Shown: positions 41,587 to 52,790 of the stretch, piece by piece
How positions within the stretch are numbered: the stretch's first letter is position 1
Layout: every line of letters begins with the position of its first letter
Notes under the pieces: model-generated
The model's input: the letters and a program-made list of their open reading frames with translations, nothing else
What the model was told of the DNA's origin: nothing
Databases searched by the model: none
NCBI RefSeq assembly: GCF_033441515.1
Contig: NZ_JAWQJT010000003.1
Coordinates: forward strand, 1 to 64,000
Reading direction: 5' to 3'
DNA: 64,000 nucleotides
DNA from: Amycolatopsis solani
GTDB lineage: Bacteria; Actinomycetota; Actinomycetes; Mycobacteriales; Pseudonocardiaceae
Position numbers and translations under genes: made by a program

Positions 41587-43838
41587 GTGACGGTGAAGCT
41601 CGCCGTCAGCGTGGCCGCGGCGCTGGTGCCGACGTACACCTCGATCTTGCCCGGCTCGACGCGGAACGCGGCGGCGTTGTCGTAGAACCCGACGTCGTCC
41701 GGGGTGAGCGTGAACGAGACCGTGGTCGACGCGCCCGCGGCCAGTGTCACGCGCTGGAAGCCGCGCAGCCGCCGGACGGGCTGGACGATGCTCGCGACCG
41801 GGTCACGCAGGTAGAGCTGCACGACCTCGTCGCCCGCGCGCGAACCGGTGTTGGCGACTCGGACGCTCACCTGGAGCCGGCCGCCGCGGGAGGGCAGGCG
41901 CGTGTCCGAAAGCCGGAGGCCGTCGACGCGGAACGTCGTGTACGACAGGCCGTGGCCGAACTCGTAGAGCGGGCCGGATTCCAGGTCGAGGTACTTCGAC
42001 GTGTACTTGTTGGCCGGATCGGCCGGGCGCCCGGTGTTCTCGTGGTTGTAGTAGATCGGGATCTGCCCGACCGCGCGCGGGAAGCTCACCGGCAGCTTGC
42101 CGCCCGGGTTGACCGTGCCGAACAGGACGTCGGCGATCGCGTGGCCGCCCTGCACGCCCGGCGCCCACGCTTCGAGCACGGCGGGCGCGTTGTCGTGCAG
42201 GTACGGGATGGTCAGCGGCCGCCCGTTGACGAGTACGACCACGAACGGCTTGCCGGTCTCCTTGATCGCGGCCACCAGCTGCTGCTGGACGCCCGGGAGG
42301 TCGATAGTGCTGCGCGCGGCCGCTTCGCCGCTCATCGCGGCGGTCTCGCCGACCACCACGACGGTCACGTCGGCCGCGCGCGCCGCCTGCTGCGCGGCGG
42401 CGAACCCGCTGGTGTCGCCGCCCTCGACGGTGCAGCCGGCGGCGTAGGTCACCGTGGCGCCGGGCGCCGCGGCCTTGATCCCGTCGACCACCGTGACCGG
42501 CGGGGTCGTCCCCGCGCCGGTGCCCAGGCCCGCCCAAGTGCCGTTGAGGTCGTAGGTCGCTGCGCCGAGCGGGCCGACGACCGCCACCGAGCCGACCGAC
42601 TTCGCCAGCGGCAGCACCGGCCCGTCGTTCTTGAGCAGCACCATGCACCGCCCGGCGGCCTGCCGCGACGCGGCCAGCGCCGCCGGAGAAGGCGCTTTCA
42701 CCTCGCCGGCTTCATCGACGTAGGGCCGTTCGAACAGGCCGAGCCGGAACTTGACCAGCAGGATCCGGCGGACGGCGTCGTCGATCTGGTCGCGGGTGAT
42801 CCGGCGCTCGTCCAGCAGCCGCTGCGCGAACTCGGCGTAGTTCGTGCTGACCATCTCCATGTCGACACCGGCGGGCAGCGCGGCCGCCGCGGCGTCCGCG
42901 CCGTCGCCCGCCAGGCCGTGCAGGATCAGTTCCTGGATGCCGGTGTAGTCGCTGACGACGAACCCGCCGAAGCGGTAACGGCCTTTGAGGACGTCGTGCA
43001 GGACGTAGCCGTTGCCGTGGGCGGGCACACCGCTGATGGTGTTGAAGCTGGCCATCACGGTCGCCACGCCCGCCTCGACGCTGGCCTTGAACGGCGGCAG
43101 GTAGAAGTTGTGCAGCCGCTGCAGCGAGACGTCGACGGTGTTGTAGTCGCGCCCGCCCTCGGCCCCGCCGTAGGCGACGAAGTGCTTGGCGCAGGCGGCG
43201 ACCCGGTCCGGTTTGCCGTAGTCGTCACCCTGGTAGCCCCGGACCTTCGCGACGGCGAGTTTCGTGGCCAGGTAGGGGTCTTCGCCGTACCCCTCGGCGA
43301 TCCGCCCCCACCGCGGCTCGTGCGTGACGTCCATCATCGGGGCGTAGGTCCAGTGGATGCCGCTGCTGCGGGCTTCCTTCGCGGAGACGGTCGCGTCCGC
43401 GGCGGCCACGGCGGGGTCGAAGCTCGCGCCCTGGGCCAGCGGGATCGGGAAGTTGGTGGTGTACCCGTGGATCACGTCGAGCCCGAAGATCAGCGGGATC
43501 TTGAGCCGCGTCCCCTCGACGGCGAGGCGCTGCAGGGCGTTGAGCTTCGCCGCGCCGACGACGGAGAAGACGCCCCCGAGCCGCCCGTCCGCGAGCGCCG
43601 CACGAGCGGCGTTCTCGTCGCCGACGAGCTGGAGCTGACCGATCTTCTCGGCCAAGGTCATCTTCTTGAGCAGCGCTTCGACGCGTTCGTCGCGCTCCAC
43701 CCGCCCACTGCTTTCGGCGGCGGAGGCGGCCGGGGCGAGCAGCCCCATCGAGGCGACGCCGCCGGCGAGCCCGGCGAGCACACTCCGCCGGTTCACCCCG
43801 TCCGCGGCCGAAGTTTCCTGACTGACCTGCTGCGACAT
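41583..43838 (-). CDS. Tat-exported glycoside hydrolase family 3 beta-glucosidase
   Basis: 751 residues. The Tat leader is VNRRSVLAGLAGGVASMG. GH3 order: N-terminal barrel with LIFGLDVIHGYTTNFP, KHFVAYGGAEGGRDYN and the nucleophile Asp in GGFVVSDYTGI; alpha/beta sandwich with RCMVLLKNDGPVLPL and VVVVGETAAMSGE (acid/base Glu region); LYEFGHGLSYT; C-terminal fibronectin III-like domain. This is the BglX-type layout. It should release glucose from oligosaccharides made by the neighbouring GH5. Convergent with GH5, overlapping by 4 bases at the stops. Confidence 0.93.
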   Translation of the reverse strand: MSQQVSQETSAADGVNRRSVLAGLAGGVASMGLLAPAASAAESSGRVERDERVEALLKKMTLAEKIGQLQLVGDENAARAALADGRLGGVFSVVGAAKLNALQRLAVEGTRLKIPLIFGLDVIHGYTTNFPIPLAQGASFDPAVAAADATVSAKEARSSGIHWTYAPMMDVTHEPRWGRIAEGYGEDPYLATKLAVAKVRGYQGDDYGKPDRVAACAKHFVAYGGAEGGRDYNTVDVSLQRLHNFYLPPFKASVEAGVATVMASFNTISGVPAHGNGYVLHDVLKGRYRFGGFVVSDYTGIQELILHGLAGDGADAAAAALPAGVDMEMVSTNYAEFAQRLLDERRITRDQIDDAVRRILLVKFRLGLFERPYVDEAGEVKAPSPAALAASRQAAGRCMVLLKNDGPVLPLAKSVGSVAVVGPLGAATYDLNGTWAGLGTGAGTTPPVTVVDGIKAAAPGATVTYAAGCTVEGGDTSGFAAAQQAARAADVTVVVVGETAAMSGEAAARSTIDLPGVQQQLVAAIKETGKPFVVVLVNGRPLTIPYLHDNAPAVLEAWAPGVQGGHAIADVLFGTVNPGGKLPVSFPRAVGQIPIYYNHENTGRPADPANKYTSKYLDLESGPLYEFGHGLSYTTFRVDGLRLSDTRLPSRGGRLQVSVRVANTGSRAGDEVVQLYLRDPVASIVQPVRRLRGFQRVTLAAGASTTVSFTLTPDDVGFYDNAAAFRVEPGKIEVYVGTSAAATLTASFTVT

Positions 43839-43953
43839 GGCGGGGACCTTTCGCGAGGCACACGGAAGCGGGGAACGGACTCCTCGGGTCGGGATCGGGC
43901 GCGAACAGCGTATGCCGCCGCCACGCCCGCCGCAGTGCTCGTCAGGAGGCGGG

Positions 43954-44904
43954 TCAGCGCCGCGGGTTCCCGGCGATCAGCCGGGCCGTGAACCCCGTGT
44001 CGTCGCGGTGCAGCGTGACCTGGCTGCAGATCTGGTGGGTGATCCACAGCCCGCGGCCGCCGACTTCGCGGTCGGCGGGCAGCAGGCCGGCGAACGGGTC
44101 GACCGGGCCCTCGCCGGTGTCGTGCACCGTGACCACCATGCAGCCCGGCCCGGCCCAGATCCGCACGGTGACCGGCGGGCGGCCGTGGCGCAGCGCGTTG
44201 TCGGCGATCTCGCTGACCGCGAGGACGAGGTCGTCGATCTCGTCGGCGGGCAGCCCGGTCCGGTCCGCGGCCAGCACCGCCTGCCGGGCCTCGCTCGGCA
44301 GCGGATCGGTGAGCTCGAGCAGCGGCTGCGCGAGCTGGAGGGGGTGCGGGGTCATCGGCCGCGGGCCGGCCAGGAAGGCCAGCGGGTCGACGTAGCCGTC
44401 GTTGGTGTGGTGCCCGCCGCCGGGGGTGGCGACGAACGGGTGGGTGCGGGCGACGTCCTCGAGCACGTGGCGCGGGGTGGTGCGGGTGTCGTAGGCGCAC
44501 ATGCTGCGCAGCGGGAACTCCTCGTAGGCGTGGTTGACCGCGGCCTCGTAGCGCGCCCACCAGTCCCACGACGTGTCGATCACGGCGCGCGGGATCTCGC
44601 CGAAGATGCGGATGCCGGCCGCCCCGCCGCCGACGAACCCGGCCATCAGCTCGCGGTAGGACCGGATCGCGGCGGCGGGCCGCGCGTAGAGGTCGCCGGT
44701 CGAGAGGTAGTGCGTGCCCGCGTCCGGCGGGAGCGCCGCACGCATCAGTTCCGCGTGGTCCGGCTCCAGTGAGACGACGGTCGGTTCGCCCGCGGCGATG
44801 CCGGCCGCCAGGAACGGGACGCCGACGGCGAGCAGCTCGTCGTCGGACGCGTAGTGGACAGCGGCGTGGTCGTAGCCCCTGGCGGCGGTTCCGGTGCTCA
44901 CCAC
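43954..44904 (-). CDS. MEDS-domain sensor with C-terminal HATPase (anti-sigma factor-like)
   Basis: 316 residues. The N-terminal MEDS domain (YDHAAVHYASDDELLAVGVPFLAAGIAAGEPTVV in part, GTHYLSTGDLY, MCAYDTR) is a DcmR-type sensor found in actinobacterial signalling proteins. The C-terminal domain is a GHKL ATPase: LAVSEIADNALRHG (N box) and GGRGLWITHQICSQV (G box). Such proteins act as serine kinases on STAS proteins. The start is GTG-GTG at 44904/44901; a tiny upstream reading frame ends across it. Confidence 0.87.
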   Translation of the reverse strand: MVSTGTAARGYDHAAVHYASDDELLAVGVPFLAAGIAAGEPTVVSLEPDHAELMRAALPPDAGTHYLSTGDLYARPAAAIRSYRELMAGFVGGGAAGIRIFGEIPRAVIDTSWDWWARYEAAVNHAYEEFPLRSMCAYDTRTTPRHVLEDVARTHPFVATPGGGHHTNDGYVDPLAFLAGPRPMTPHPLQLAQPLLELTDPLPSEARQAVLAADRTGLPADEIDDLVLAVSEIADNALRHGRPPVTVRIWAGPGCMVVTVHDTGEGPVDPFAGLLPADREVGGRGLWITHQICSQVTLHRDDTGFTARLIAGNPRR

Positions 44905-45023
44905 GCCGCCTCGACGCGGACGCTGGTCAGGCCGGCGGCATCGATCTCGATCGGGCCCCCGGCGATCCGCAGGCCGGCGGGGTCGAGGACGGCCGGGGAG
45001 GGCCGAAGGGGCGGCAGCTGCAC
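44898..45023 (-). CDS. Possible 41-residue upstream peptide coupled to the MEDS gene
   Basis: A GTG-started frame of 41 residues (LRIAGGPIEIDAAGL in the middle, ending VRVEAAW) whose TGA overlaps the GTG-GTG start of the MEDS gene. The composition is protein-like and slightly STAS-like, but there is no good ribosome site. It may be a real coupled small protein, a truncated STAS domain or a chance frame. Confidence 0.35.
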   Translation of the reverse strand: MQLPPLRPSPAVLDPAGLRIAGGPIEIDAAGLTSVRVEAAW

Positions 45024-45165
45024 GAGCCGAGAATACGCCGTCCGTTCCGGACATCCGGGGTCAACCGGGAAAGGCGGCCGTCCGGGTGAGAGAGCCACGT
45101 CACCGGTTCGAGGCGCGCCGATGGGGTATCCCCGCCGCAGTTCACTCGCGCACTGTGGAGGCCCT

Positions 45166-47349
<2,184 letters not shown>

Positions 47350-47390
47350 ACCGGACACCTCCCCGCGCCCCGGACGGCTGAGCGGCCCCC

Positions 47391-47469
47391 GGCCGGCGGA
47401 AGAACCGGGCTCTCGTGTGTAGCCGTCACCCCACGGGGTACGCGCGCGAGGACCGCACTTCCGCCGGCC
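47391..47469. promoter_or_regulatory. Inverted repeat in the promoter region of the cytochrome oxidase gene
   Basis: GGCCGGCGGAAG (47391-47402) and CTTCCGCCGGCC (47458-47469) are perfect 12-base arms with 55 bases between. The right arm lies 16 bases before the ATG. It could form a large leader hairpin that affects translation or act as two operator halves. No clear promoter was seen. Confidence 0.35.
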
Positions 47470-47485
47470 CCAGGTGGCGAATCCG

Positions 47486-49252
47486 ATGACCGCGACCCGC
47501 ACCACCCCGATCGCGCACGGCCCGGTACAGCGGGGCAAGCGCGGCGAAACGCTCCTCAAGACGATCCGCACCACCGACCACAAGACGATCGGGGTGCTGT
47601 ACCTGTCGACGTCGTTCGGGTTCTTCCTGATCGGCGGCCTGACCGCGCTGCTGATGCGGGGCGAGCTGGCGCGTCCCGGGCTGCAGTTCCTCTCGCCCGA
47701 GCAGTACAACCAGCTGTTCACCATGCACGGCACGATCATGCTGCTGCTCTACGCCACCCCGAACCTCTTCGGGTTCGCGAACTTCGTCCTGCCCCTGCAG
47801 ATCGGCTCGCCCGACGTCGCATTCCCCCGGCTGAACGCGTTCTCCTACTGGCTGTACCTCTTCGGCGGCCTGATCGTCCTCTCCGGCTACCTCACCCCCG
47901 GCGGCCCGCCGGACTTCGGCTGGACCGCCTACACGCCGTTGTCGAACGCGATCCACTCCCCCGGCGTCGGCGGCGACCTGTGGATCGCCGGGCTCATCGT
48001 CACCGGCCTCGGCACCATCCTCGGCGCGGTCAACATGATCACCACGATCGTCTGCCTGCGCTGCCCGGGGATGCTCATGTGGCGCATGCCGATCTTCACC
48101 TGGAACATCCTGTTCACGTCGGTGCTGATCCTGCTCGCCTTCCCGATCCTCACCGCCGCCCTGTTCGGGCTCATGGCCGACCGCCACCTCGGCGCCCACG
48201 TCTTCGACCCCGAAAACGGCGGCGCCATCCTCTGGCAGCACCTGTTCTGGTTCTTCGGCCACCCCGAGGTCTACGTCGTCGCGCTGCCCTACTTCGGGAT
48301 CGTCACCGAGATCATCCCGGTGTTCAGCCGCAAGCCGTTGTTCGGCTACAAGACCATGGTCTTCGCGACGATCGGCATCACGGCGCTGTCGGCCGCGGTC
48401 TGGGCGCACCACATGTTCGCCACCGGCGCCGTCCTGCTCCCGTTCTTCTCGATCATGACGTTCCTCATCGCCGTGCCCACCGGGATCAAGTTCTTCAACT
48501 GGATCGGCACGATGTGGAAGGGGCAGCTGACGTTCGAGTCACCGATGCTGTGGTCGGTCGGCTTCCTCGTCACGTTCCTGCTCGGCGGGCTGACCGGGGT
48601 CATCCTCGCCTCCCCGCCGCTGGACTTCCACATCCACGACACCTACTTCGTCGTCGCCCACTTCCACTACGTCCTCTTCGGCACGATCGTCTTCGCGACC
48701 TTCGCCGGCATCTACTTCTGGTTCCCCAAGATCACCGGGCGGATGCTCGACGAAGGCCTCGCGAAGTGGCACTTCTGGACGACGTTCGTCGGCTTCCACA
48801 CGACGTTCCTCATCCAGCACTGGCTGGGCGACGCCGGCATGCCGCGGCGCTACGCCGATTACCTGTCCTCGGACGGGTTCACGCGGATGCACATGGTGTC
48901 CACGATCGGCGCGTTCCTGCTCGGGCTCTCGGTGCTGCCGTTCATCTGGAACGTCGTGAAGAGCTACCGCTTCGGCCAGCCCGTCGGCGTCGACGACCCG
49001 TGGGGCTACGGCAACTCGCTCGAGTGGGCCACCACCAGCCCGCCGCCCCGGCACAACTTCCTCGACCTGCCCCGGATCCGCTCCGAGCGCCCGGCGTTCG
49101 AGCTGCACTACCCGCACATGGTCGAGCGGATGCGGGCGGAAAGCCACCTCACCAAGGGCCACCCGAAGCACGCGGCCTCCCCGTCCGAGATCGCGGCGGG
49201 CGCCACCCAGCCCGACGACCAGGGCGACAGCGACGACGTCCGCGGCCGTTGA
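47486..49252 (+). CDS. ctaD: Cytochrome c oxidase subunit I (aa3 type), stand-alone copy
   Basis: 588 residues with about 12 hydrophobic segments. Heme/copper ligands are visible: His in [12 protein letters not shown] (low-spin heme), [11 protein letters not shown] (CuB His and cross-linked Tyr), WAHHMFATG (CuB His pair) and [10 protein letters not shown] (hemes a3 and a). The D-channel residues around [21 protein letters not shown] and K-channel Lys in GYKTMVFA are present, so it should be active and proton pumping. The ATG at 47486 follows AGGTGG; an upstream GTG lacks a site. No subunit II, III or assembly gene is adjacent, so this is probably an extra ctaD copy. Confidence 0.94.
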   Translation: MTATRTTPIAHGPVQRGKRGETLLKTIRTTDHKTIGVLYLSTSFGFFLIGGLTALLMRGELARPGLQFLSPEQYNQLFTMHGTIMLLLYATPNLFGFANFVLPLQIGSPDVAFPRLNAFSYWLYLFGGLIVLSGYLTPGGPPDFGWTAYTPLSNAIHSPGVGGDLWIAGLIVTGLGTILGAVNMITTIVCLRCPGMLMWRMPIFTWNILFTSVLILLAFPILTAALFGLMADRHLGAHVFDPENGGAILWQHLFWFFGHPEVYVVALPYFGIVTEIIPVFSRKPLFGYKTMVFATIGITALSAAVWAHHMFATGAVLLPFFSIMTFLIAVPTGIKFFNWIGTMWKGQLTFESPMLWSVGFLVTFLLGGLTGVILASPPLDFHIHDTYFVVAHFHYVLFGTIVFATFAGIYFWFPKITGRMLDEGLAKWHFWTTFVGFHTTFLIQHWLGDAGMPRRYADYLSSDGFTRMHMVSTIGAFLLGLSVLPFIWNVVKSYRFGQPVGVDDPWGYGNSLEWATTSPPPRHNFLDLPRIRSERPAFELHYPHMVERMRAESHLTKGHPKHAASPSEIAAGATQPDDQGDSDDVRGR

Positions 49253-49263
49253 TCCCGGCCGCG
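49241..49263. terminator. Small hairpin between convergent ctaD and phosphatase genes
   Basis: CGCGGCCG and CGGCCGCG form perfect 8-base arms with loop TTGATCC that contains the ctaD stop. The position suits a bidirectional terminator. Confidence 0.45.
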
Positions 49264-49269
49264 CCTCGT

Positions 49270-50478
49270 TCAGTCCGCCCGGCGCACGGACATCGACGGC
49301 CCGGTGCCGCGGCCCGCCACCGGGACCGGGCCGAACCAGTCGAGGCACACGACCATCGCGTCGTCCTCGGCCTGGCCGCCGTGCCGGCGCGTCGTCAGCT
49401 CCCGCAGGACCGCGCCGGGGACGTGCGCCGCGGGCAGGTCGGCGGTCGTGGTGACCGCCTCGGCGAGCTCGCGGTCGCCGTAGCGCTCGTCGTGCGTGCC
49501 GGGTGCGTTATAGACGCCGTCGCTGACGAACACGAACCGGTCGCCTTCCGCGGCCTGGAAGCGTTCCACTTCGTAGATCGTGCCGTCGAACGTGCCGAGC
49601 GGCAGCTGCTCGTCGAACAGGACCCGCTCGGCCTTCCCGTCGCGCAGCCGCCAGAGCCGGGGCGAGCCCGCGTCGACCACGGCCACCGAACCCGTGGCGA
49701 GGTCGAATTCCAGCAGCAGGGCGGCCACGTGCTCGGCACCGCGGTGGTGCGCGTAGAGCGCTTGGTCGGCGAGCTCGGCCTGGGCGTCGAGCGGGATCCC
49801 GGCGCGGCGGGCGTTGCGCAGCGCGTTGATCGCGAGGTTGGTCAGCAGGGCCGCCTCGCTGCCCTGCCCCATGCCGTTGATCAGCGTGACGGCGAGCTTG
49901 TGCGCGGACGCCGACCAGTCGAAGCAGTCGCCGTAGATGGCGTAGGCGGGTTCGAGCTGGCCGCCGAGCGCGAACTCGGCGCGGGTGCAGGCGCGCCCGG
50001 GCAGCAGCTGCCACTGCATTTCCGCGGCGAGCGTCAGCCGCGACGACCGCCGGGCCTGGATGTAGAGGTCGGTGTCGCGGTCGGCGACGAACAGTTCGTG
50101 GGCGACGGCTTCGGCGAACCGCTCGAGCTCGCCCCAGACGGGCGGTTCGGGCTCGGCGGGCAGCGTGACCGCCAGCACGCCGAGCCGGTCCCCGCGCACG
50201 CTGACCGGCAGGTAGCCGGTGACGCCGTCACCGGACGGCTCGAAGGTGGCCGCCTGTGTGACGAACGCCGCGCCGGGGACGGTCCCATCGACCGGGATCG
50301 GCTCCGACGTGTAGGGCTGTTCGCCCACCTGGCACAGCTCGGTCAGGGCGTAGTCGGCCATCAGCAGTTCGACCGCCTCGGCGCCGAAGTGCTCGCGCAA
50401 CGCCACGCGCAAGGCCCGGGGCAGGTCGTGCGGCGGTACGTCACGGAGGAGACGCTCCACCGCCAGGGATCTGTCCAA
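49270..50478 (-). CDS. GAF/SpoIIE-type PP2C protein with altered metal motif
   Basis: 402 residues. An N-terminal GAF-like sensor (about 20-160: LREHFGAEAVELLMADY, GDRLGVLAVTLP) precedes a SpoIIE-like PP2C domain. QWQLLPGRA, GDCFDWS and FVSDGVYNA, AEDDAMVVCLD are present. The usual DxxGHG metal motif reads LINGMGQG, so Asp is replaced by Asn and His by Gln; activity may be reduced or lost. The TTG at 50478 is preferred because AGGAGG stands 6 bases before it; a GTG at 50496 is the alternative. It is divergent from the MarR/stressosome operon and probably belongs to the same regulatory network. Confidence 0.83.
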   Translation of the reverse strand: MDRSLAVERLLRDVPPHDLPRALRVALREHFGAEAVELLMADYALTELCQVGEQPYTSEPIPVDGTVPGAAFVTQAATFEPSGDGVTGYLPVSVRGDRLGVLAVTLPAEPEPPVWGELERFAEAVAHELFVADRDTDLYIQARRSSRLTLAAEMQWQLLPGRACTRAEFALGGQLEPAYAIYGDCFDWSASAHKLAVTLINGMGQGSEAALLTNLAINALRNARRAGIPLDAQAELADQALYAHHRGAEHVAALLLEFDLATGSVAVVDAGSPRLWRLRDGKAERVLFDEQLPLGTFDGTIYEVERFQAAEGDRFVFVSDGVYNAPGTHDERYGDRELAEAVTTTADLPAAHVPGAVLRELTTRRHGGQAEDDAMVVCLDWFGPVPVAGRGTGPSMSVRRAD

Positions 50479-50607
50479 CGCCTGCCTCCTGCTCACGGGT
50501 CCGCGCGCGACGGCGCGGGGAATTCTGTCGAGTCTGCGCCGCCCCGGCGCGCCGGTCTACGGCGATTCGCGTGAGCTGTGCTGCCGGTTCAGCATAGGGA
50601 TGCCAGA

Positions 50608-51069
50608 GTGGGTGCTGTGGATCGATCCCGCGAGCAGGCCGCCCCGGACGGGGTGGCCGCTCTCGCGCGCCTCTTCGAATCGGTGCTGGAAGGGGTGCGG
50701 GACGTCTCGCCGCGGCCGCTGTCGGTGTCGCAGCTGCGCGCGGTCGTCGCGCTCGACCACCGCGACGGGGTCAACCTGCGGGAGCTGGCCGACCTGCTCG
50801 ATTCGACCCCGCCGCTGGTGAGCAGGCTGTGCGACCGGCTGGAAGCGGTGGGGTTCCTCGAGCGCCTGCCCAGCGCGCGCAGCAGGCGGGAGCTCACGCT
50901 GCGGCTGTCCGACCGCGGCCGCGCCTACCTCCACGACCTGCGGTCCCGGCGCCGGGACCGCGTCGAGGGGCTGCTGGCGAAGATGACGCCGGCCGGCCGG
51001 GCCGCGCTCGCCGCCGGCCTCGAGGAGTACCAGGCCCTCGCGGACCGGACCCCGGATTTGCATCGCTGA
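50608..51069 (+). CDS. MarR family regulator upstream of the stressosome genes
   Basis: About 153 residues. Winged helix: LSVSQLRAVVALDHRDGVN, LRELADLLDSTPPLVSRLCDRLEAVGFLERL and the wing ARSRRELTLRL. The start is uncertain (GTG at 50608 chosen; 50578 and 50617 are possible). The gene ends 5 bases before a perfect MarR-type palindrome that precedes rsbR, so it probably controls the stressosome operon and perhaps itself. Confidence 0.85.
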   Translation: MGAVDRSREQAAPDGVAALARLFESVLEGVRDVSPRPLSVSQLRAVVALDHRDGVNLRELADLLDSTPPLVSRLCDRLEAVGFLERLPSARSRRELTLRLSDRGRAYLHDLRSRRRDRVEGLLAKMTPAGRAALAAGLEEYQALADRTPDLHR

Positions 51070-51073
51070 CACA

Positions 51074-51095
51074 ACTGTTGTTATATGACAACAGT
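51074..51095. promoter_or_regulatory. MarR-type operator in front of rsbR
   Basis: ACTGTTGT and ACAACAGT are perfect 8-base arms with spacer TATATG. The core TTGT-N6-ACAA matches the common MarR family pattern. The AT-rich spacer lies 49 bases before the rsbR start and overlaps the likely promoter, supporting control by the adjacent MarR. Confidence 0.7.
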
Positions 51096-51143
51096 CAACC
51101 TGGCGTACAGCAGAGCGCGCCCGCAACACCAAGGGAGGGCTCG

Positions 51144-51989
51144 GTGCCGGGCACGGACGACAGCCAGGTCCGCGGAGTGCTGACGCGCGTTCTGGAGGAA
51201 GACCGGGCCGCGCTGGCCCGGGATTGGGCCGGTCAGGAACCCGGCGACGAGCTTCGCCGCGAAGCCGCCGGCCTGCTGGAAGCACTGCGCGCCGCGATCG
51301 CCGGCACCCTCCCGGTGTCCCGGATCGTGGACCAGGACCCCGCCGTGCGCGACGCGTTGACCTCGCTTTCGGAGCGCCGGGCCCGCGCGGGTGCCGAACC
51401 GAAGGTCACGGCGATGGCGATCCTCGCGCTCAAGCGCACGATGCTGGGCGCGATCGAACGGCACACCGAGGACTCCGCGCTGCGCTACCGGGCCGCGCTG
51501 CTGGTCGACGAACTGCTCGACAGCGCGGGCGTGCTGACCTTCGAGGTCTACGCGGCGGGCCGGGAGCGGATCATCCGCGAGCAGCACAGCCAGGTGCTCG
51601 AGCTGTCCACCCCGGTCCTGCGGCTGTGGCGCCACGTCCTCGCGGTGCCCCTGATCGGCACGCTCGACAGCGCCCGGACGCAGGTCGTGATGAACAGCCT
51701 GCTGGAGGCGATCCAGGCCACCGAGGCCCGGGTGGCGATCATCGACATCACCGGCGTCCCGACCGTCGACACCGCGGTGGCGCAGCACCTGCTGCAGACC
51801 GTCAGCGCCGTCCGGCTGATGGGCGCGGACTGCGTGATCAGCGGCATCCGCCCGTCGATCGCGCAGACCATCACGCAGCTGGGCATCGACCTCTCGCACA
51901 TCGTCACGCGCGGCTCGCTCGCCGACGCGCTGGCGACCGCGATGCACCTCATCGGCGACGGCACCGCCCGGCCGGGCGTGACCGGGTGA
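51144..51989 (+). CDS. rsbR: Stressosome protein RsbR
   Basis: 281 residues. The N-terminal part (about 1-150) is a helical, globin-like sensor typical of RsbR proteins. The C-terminal STAS domain (LSTPVLRLWRHVLAVPLIGTLDS, IIDITGVPTVDTAVAQHLL, GADCVISGIRPSIAQTITQLG) has the Thr of VDTAVA in the phosphorylation position for RsbT. The GTG at 51144 follows AGGGAGGG. The stop overlaps the rsbS start as GTGA. The order rsbR-rsbS-rsbT is the classic stressosome module. Confidence 0.93.
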   Translation: MPGTDDSQVRGVLTRVLEEDRAALARDWAGQEPGDELRREAAGLLEALRAAIAGTLPVSRIVDQDPAVRDALTSLSERRARAGAEPKVTAMAILALKRTMLGAIERHTEDSALRYRAALLVDELLDSAGVLTFEVYAAGRERIIREQHSQVLELSTPVLRLWRHVLAVPLIGTLDSARTQVVMNSLLEAIQATEARVAIIDITGVPTVDTAVAQHLLQTVSAVRLMGADCVISGIRPSIAQTITQLGIDLSHIVTRGSLADALATAMHLIGDGTARPGVTG

Positions 51990-52378
51990 ACGCCGGGCTG
52001 CCCATCCTGCGGCTCGGGGACATCCTGCTCAGCGGGCTGCTGAGCGACCTGGACGACCAGACCGCCCTCGCGTTCACCGACGAGCTGACCACGCGGATCG
52101 CCGACGAGGACATCCGCGGGGTCATCATCGACATCTCCCGGCTGGAGATCATCGACTCCTTCGTCGCCCGCGTGCTCATGCAGCTGGCCGGCACCGGGCA
52201 GCTGCTCGGCGCGCGGATGATCGTGGCGGGCATGCGCCCGGCCGTCGCGCTGACGCTGACCGAGCTCGGCCTGCAGCTCACCGGGGTGCGGACCGCGCTG
52301 AACGCGGAACAGGCGATGGAGCTGCTGGGCTGGCGCCGTCCCGCCGAGGCCGCCGGAGAGGCGCCCCATGCTTCCTGA
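51986..52378 (+). CDS. rsbS: Stressosome protein RsbS
   Basis: 130 residues, a single STAS domain: LPILRLGDILLSGLLSDLDDQTAL, VIIDISRLEIIDSFVARVLMQLA with the phosphorylatable Ser in IDSFVAR, and MIVAGMRPAVALTLTELG. It forms the stressosome core with RsbR and holds RsbT until phosphorylated. The start overlaps rsbR (GTGA), and its 3' end overlaps rsbT by 11 bases. Confidence 0.93.
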   Translation: MNAGLPILRLGDILLSGLLSDLDDQTALAFTDELTTRIADEDIRGVIIDISRLEIIDSFVARVLMQLAGTGQLLGARMIVAGMRPAVALTLTELGLQLTGVRTALNAEQAMELLGWRRPAEAAGEAPHAS

Positions 52379-52790
52379 CGAGCGGACGGTCGGGCCCGCC
52401 GAGCACCCCGTCCGCGTGGAGGAGGATCTCCTCGCCGCCCGTCACGCCGTGCGGGCGGCCGCGGTCGCCGCCGGTTTTTCGATCGTCGACCAGACGAAGA
52501 TCGTCACCGCGGCCAGCGAACTGGTCCGCAACGCCTACATCCACGGCGGCGGCGGCACGATGACCGTCAGCGTGGAGCGGGACCCGGCCGGGCGGACCGG
52601 GATCCGGCTCCAGGTCCGCGACGAGGGCCCGGGGATCGCCGACGTCGAGCAGGCGATGACCGACGGGTTCAGCACCGGCGCGGGACTGGGGCACGGCCTC
52701 GGCGGCACCTGCCGCCTGGTCCACGAATTCGACCTCGAAACCGCACCCGGCCGCGGCACCACCGTCACGGTCGCGCGCTGGCAGCCGTGA
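52368..52790 (+). CDS. rsbT: Stressosome serine/threonine kinase RsbT
   Basis: 140 residues, GHKL ATPase: TAASELVRNAYIHGGGG (N box with Glu/Asn), VRDEGPGIADVEQAM (G1) and GAGLGHGLGGTCRLVHEF (G2/ATP lid). It phosphorylates RsbR and RsbS and, once released, activates an RsbU-type phosphatase, here probably the last gene of the operon. The ATG lies inside the end of rsbS, and the stop overlaps the next start by GTGA. Confidence 0.93.
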   Translation: MLPDERTVGPAEHPVRVEEDLLAARHAVRAAAVAAGFSIVDQTKIVTAASELVRNAYIHGGGGTMTVSVERDPAGRTGIRLQVRDEGPGIADVEQAMTDGFSTGAGLGHGLGGTCRLVHEFDLETAPGRGTTVTVARWQP

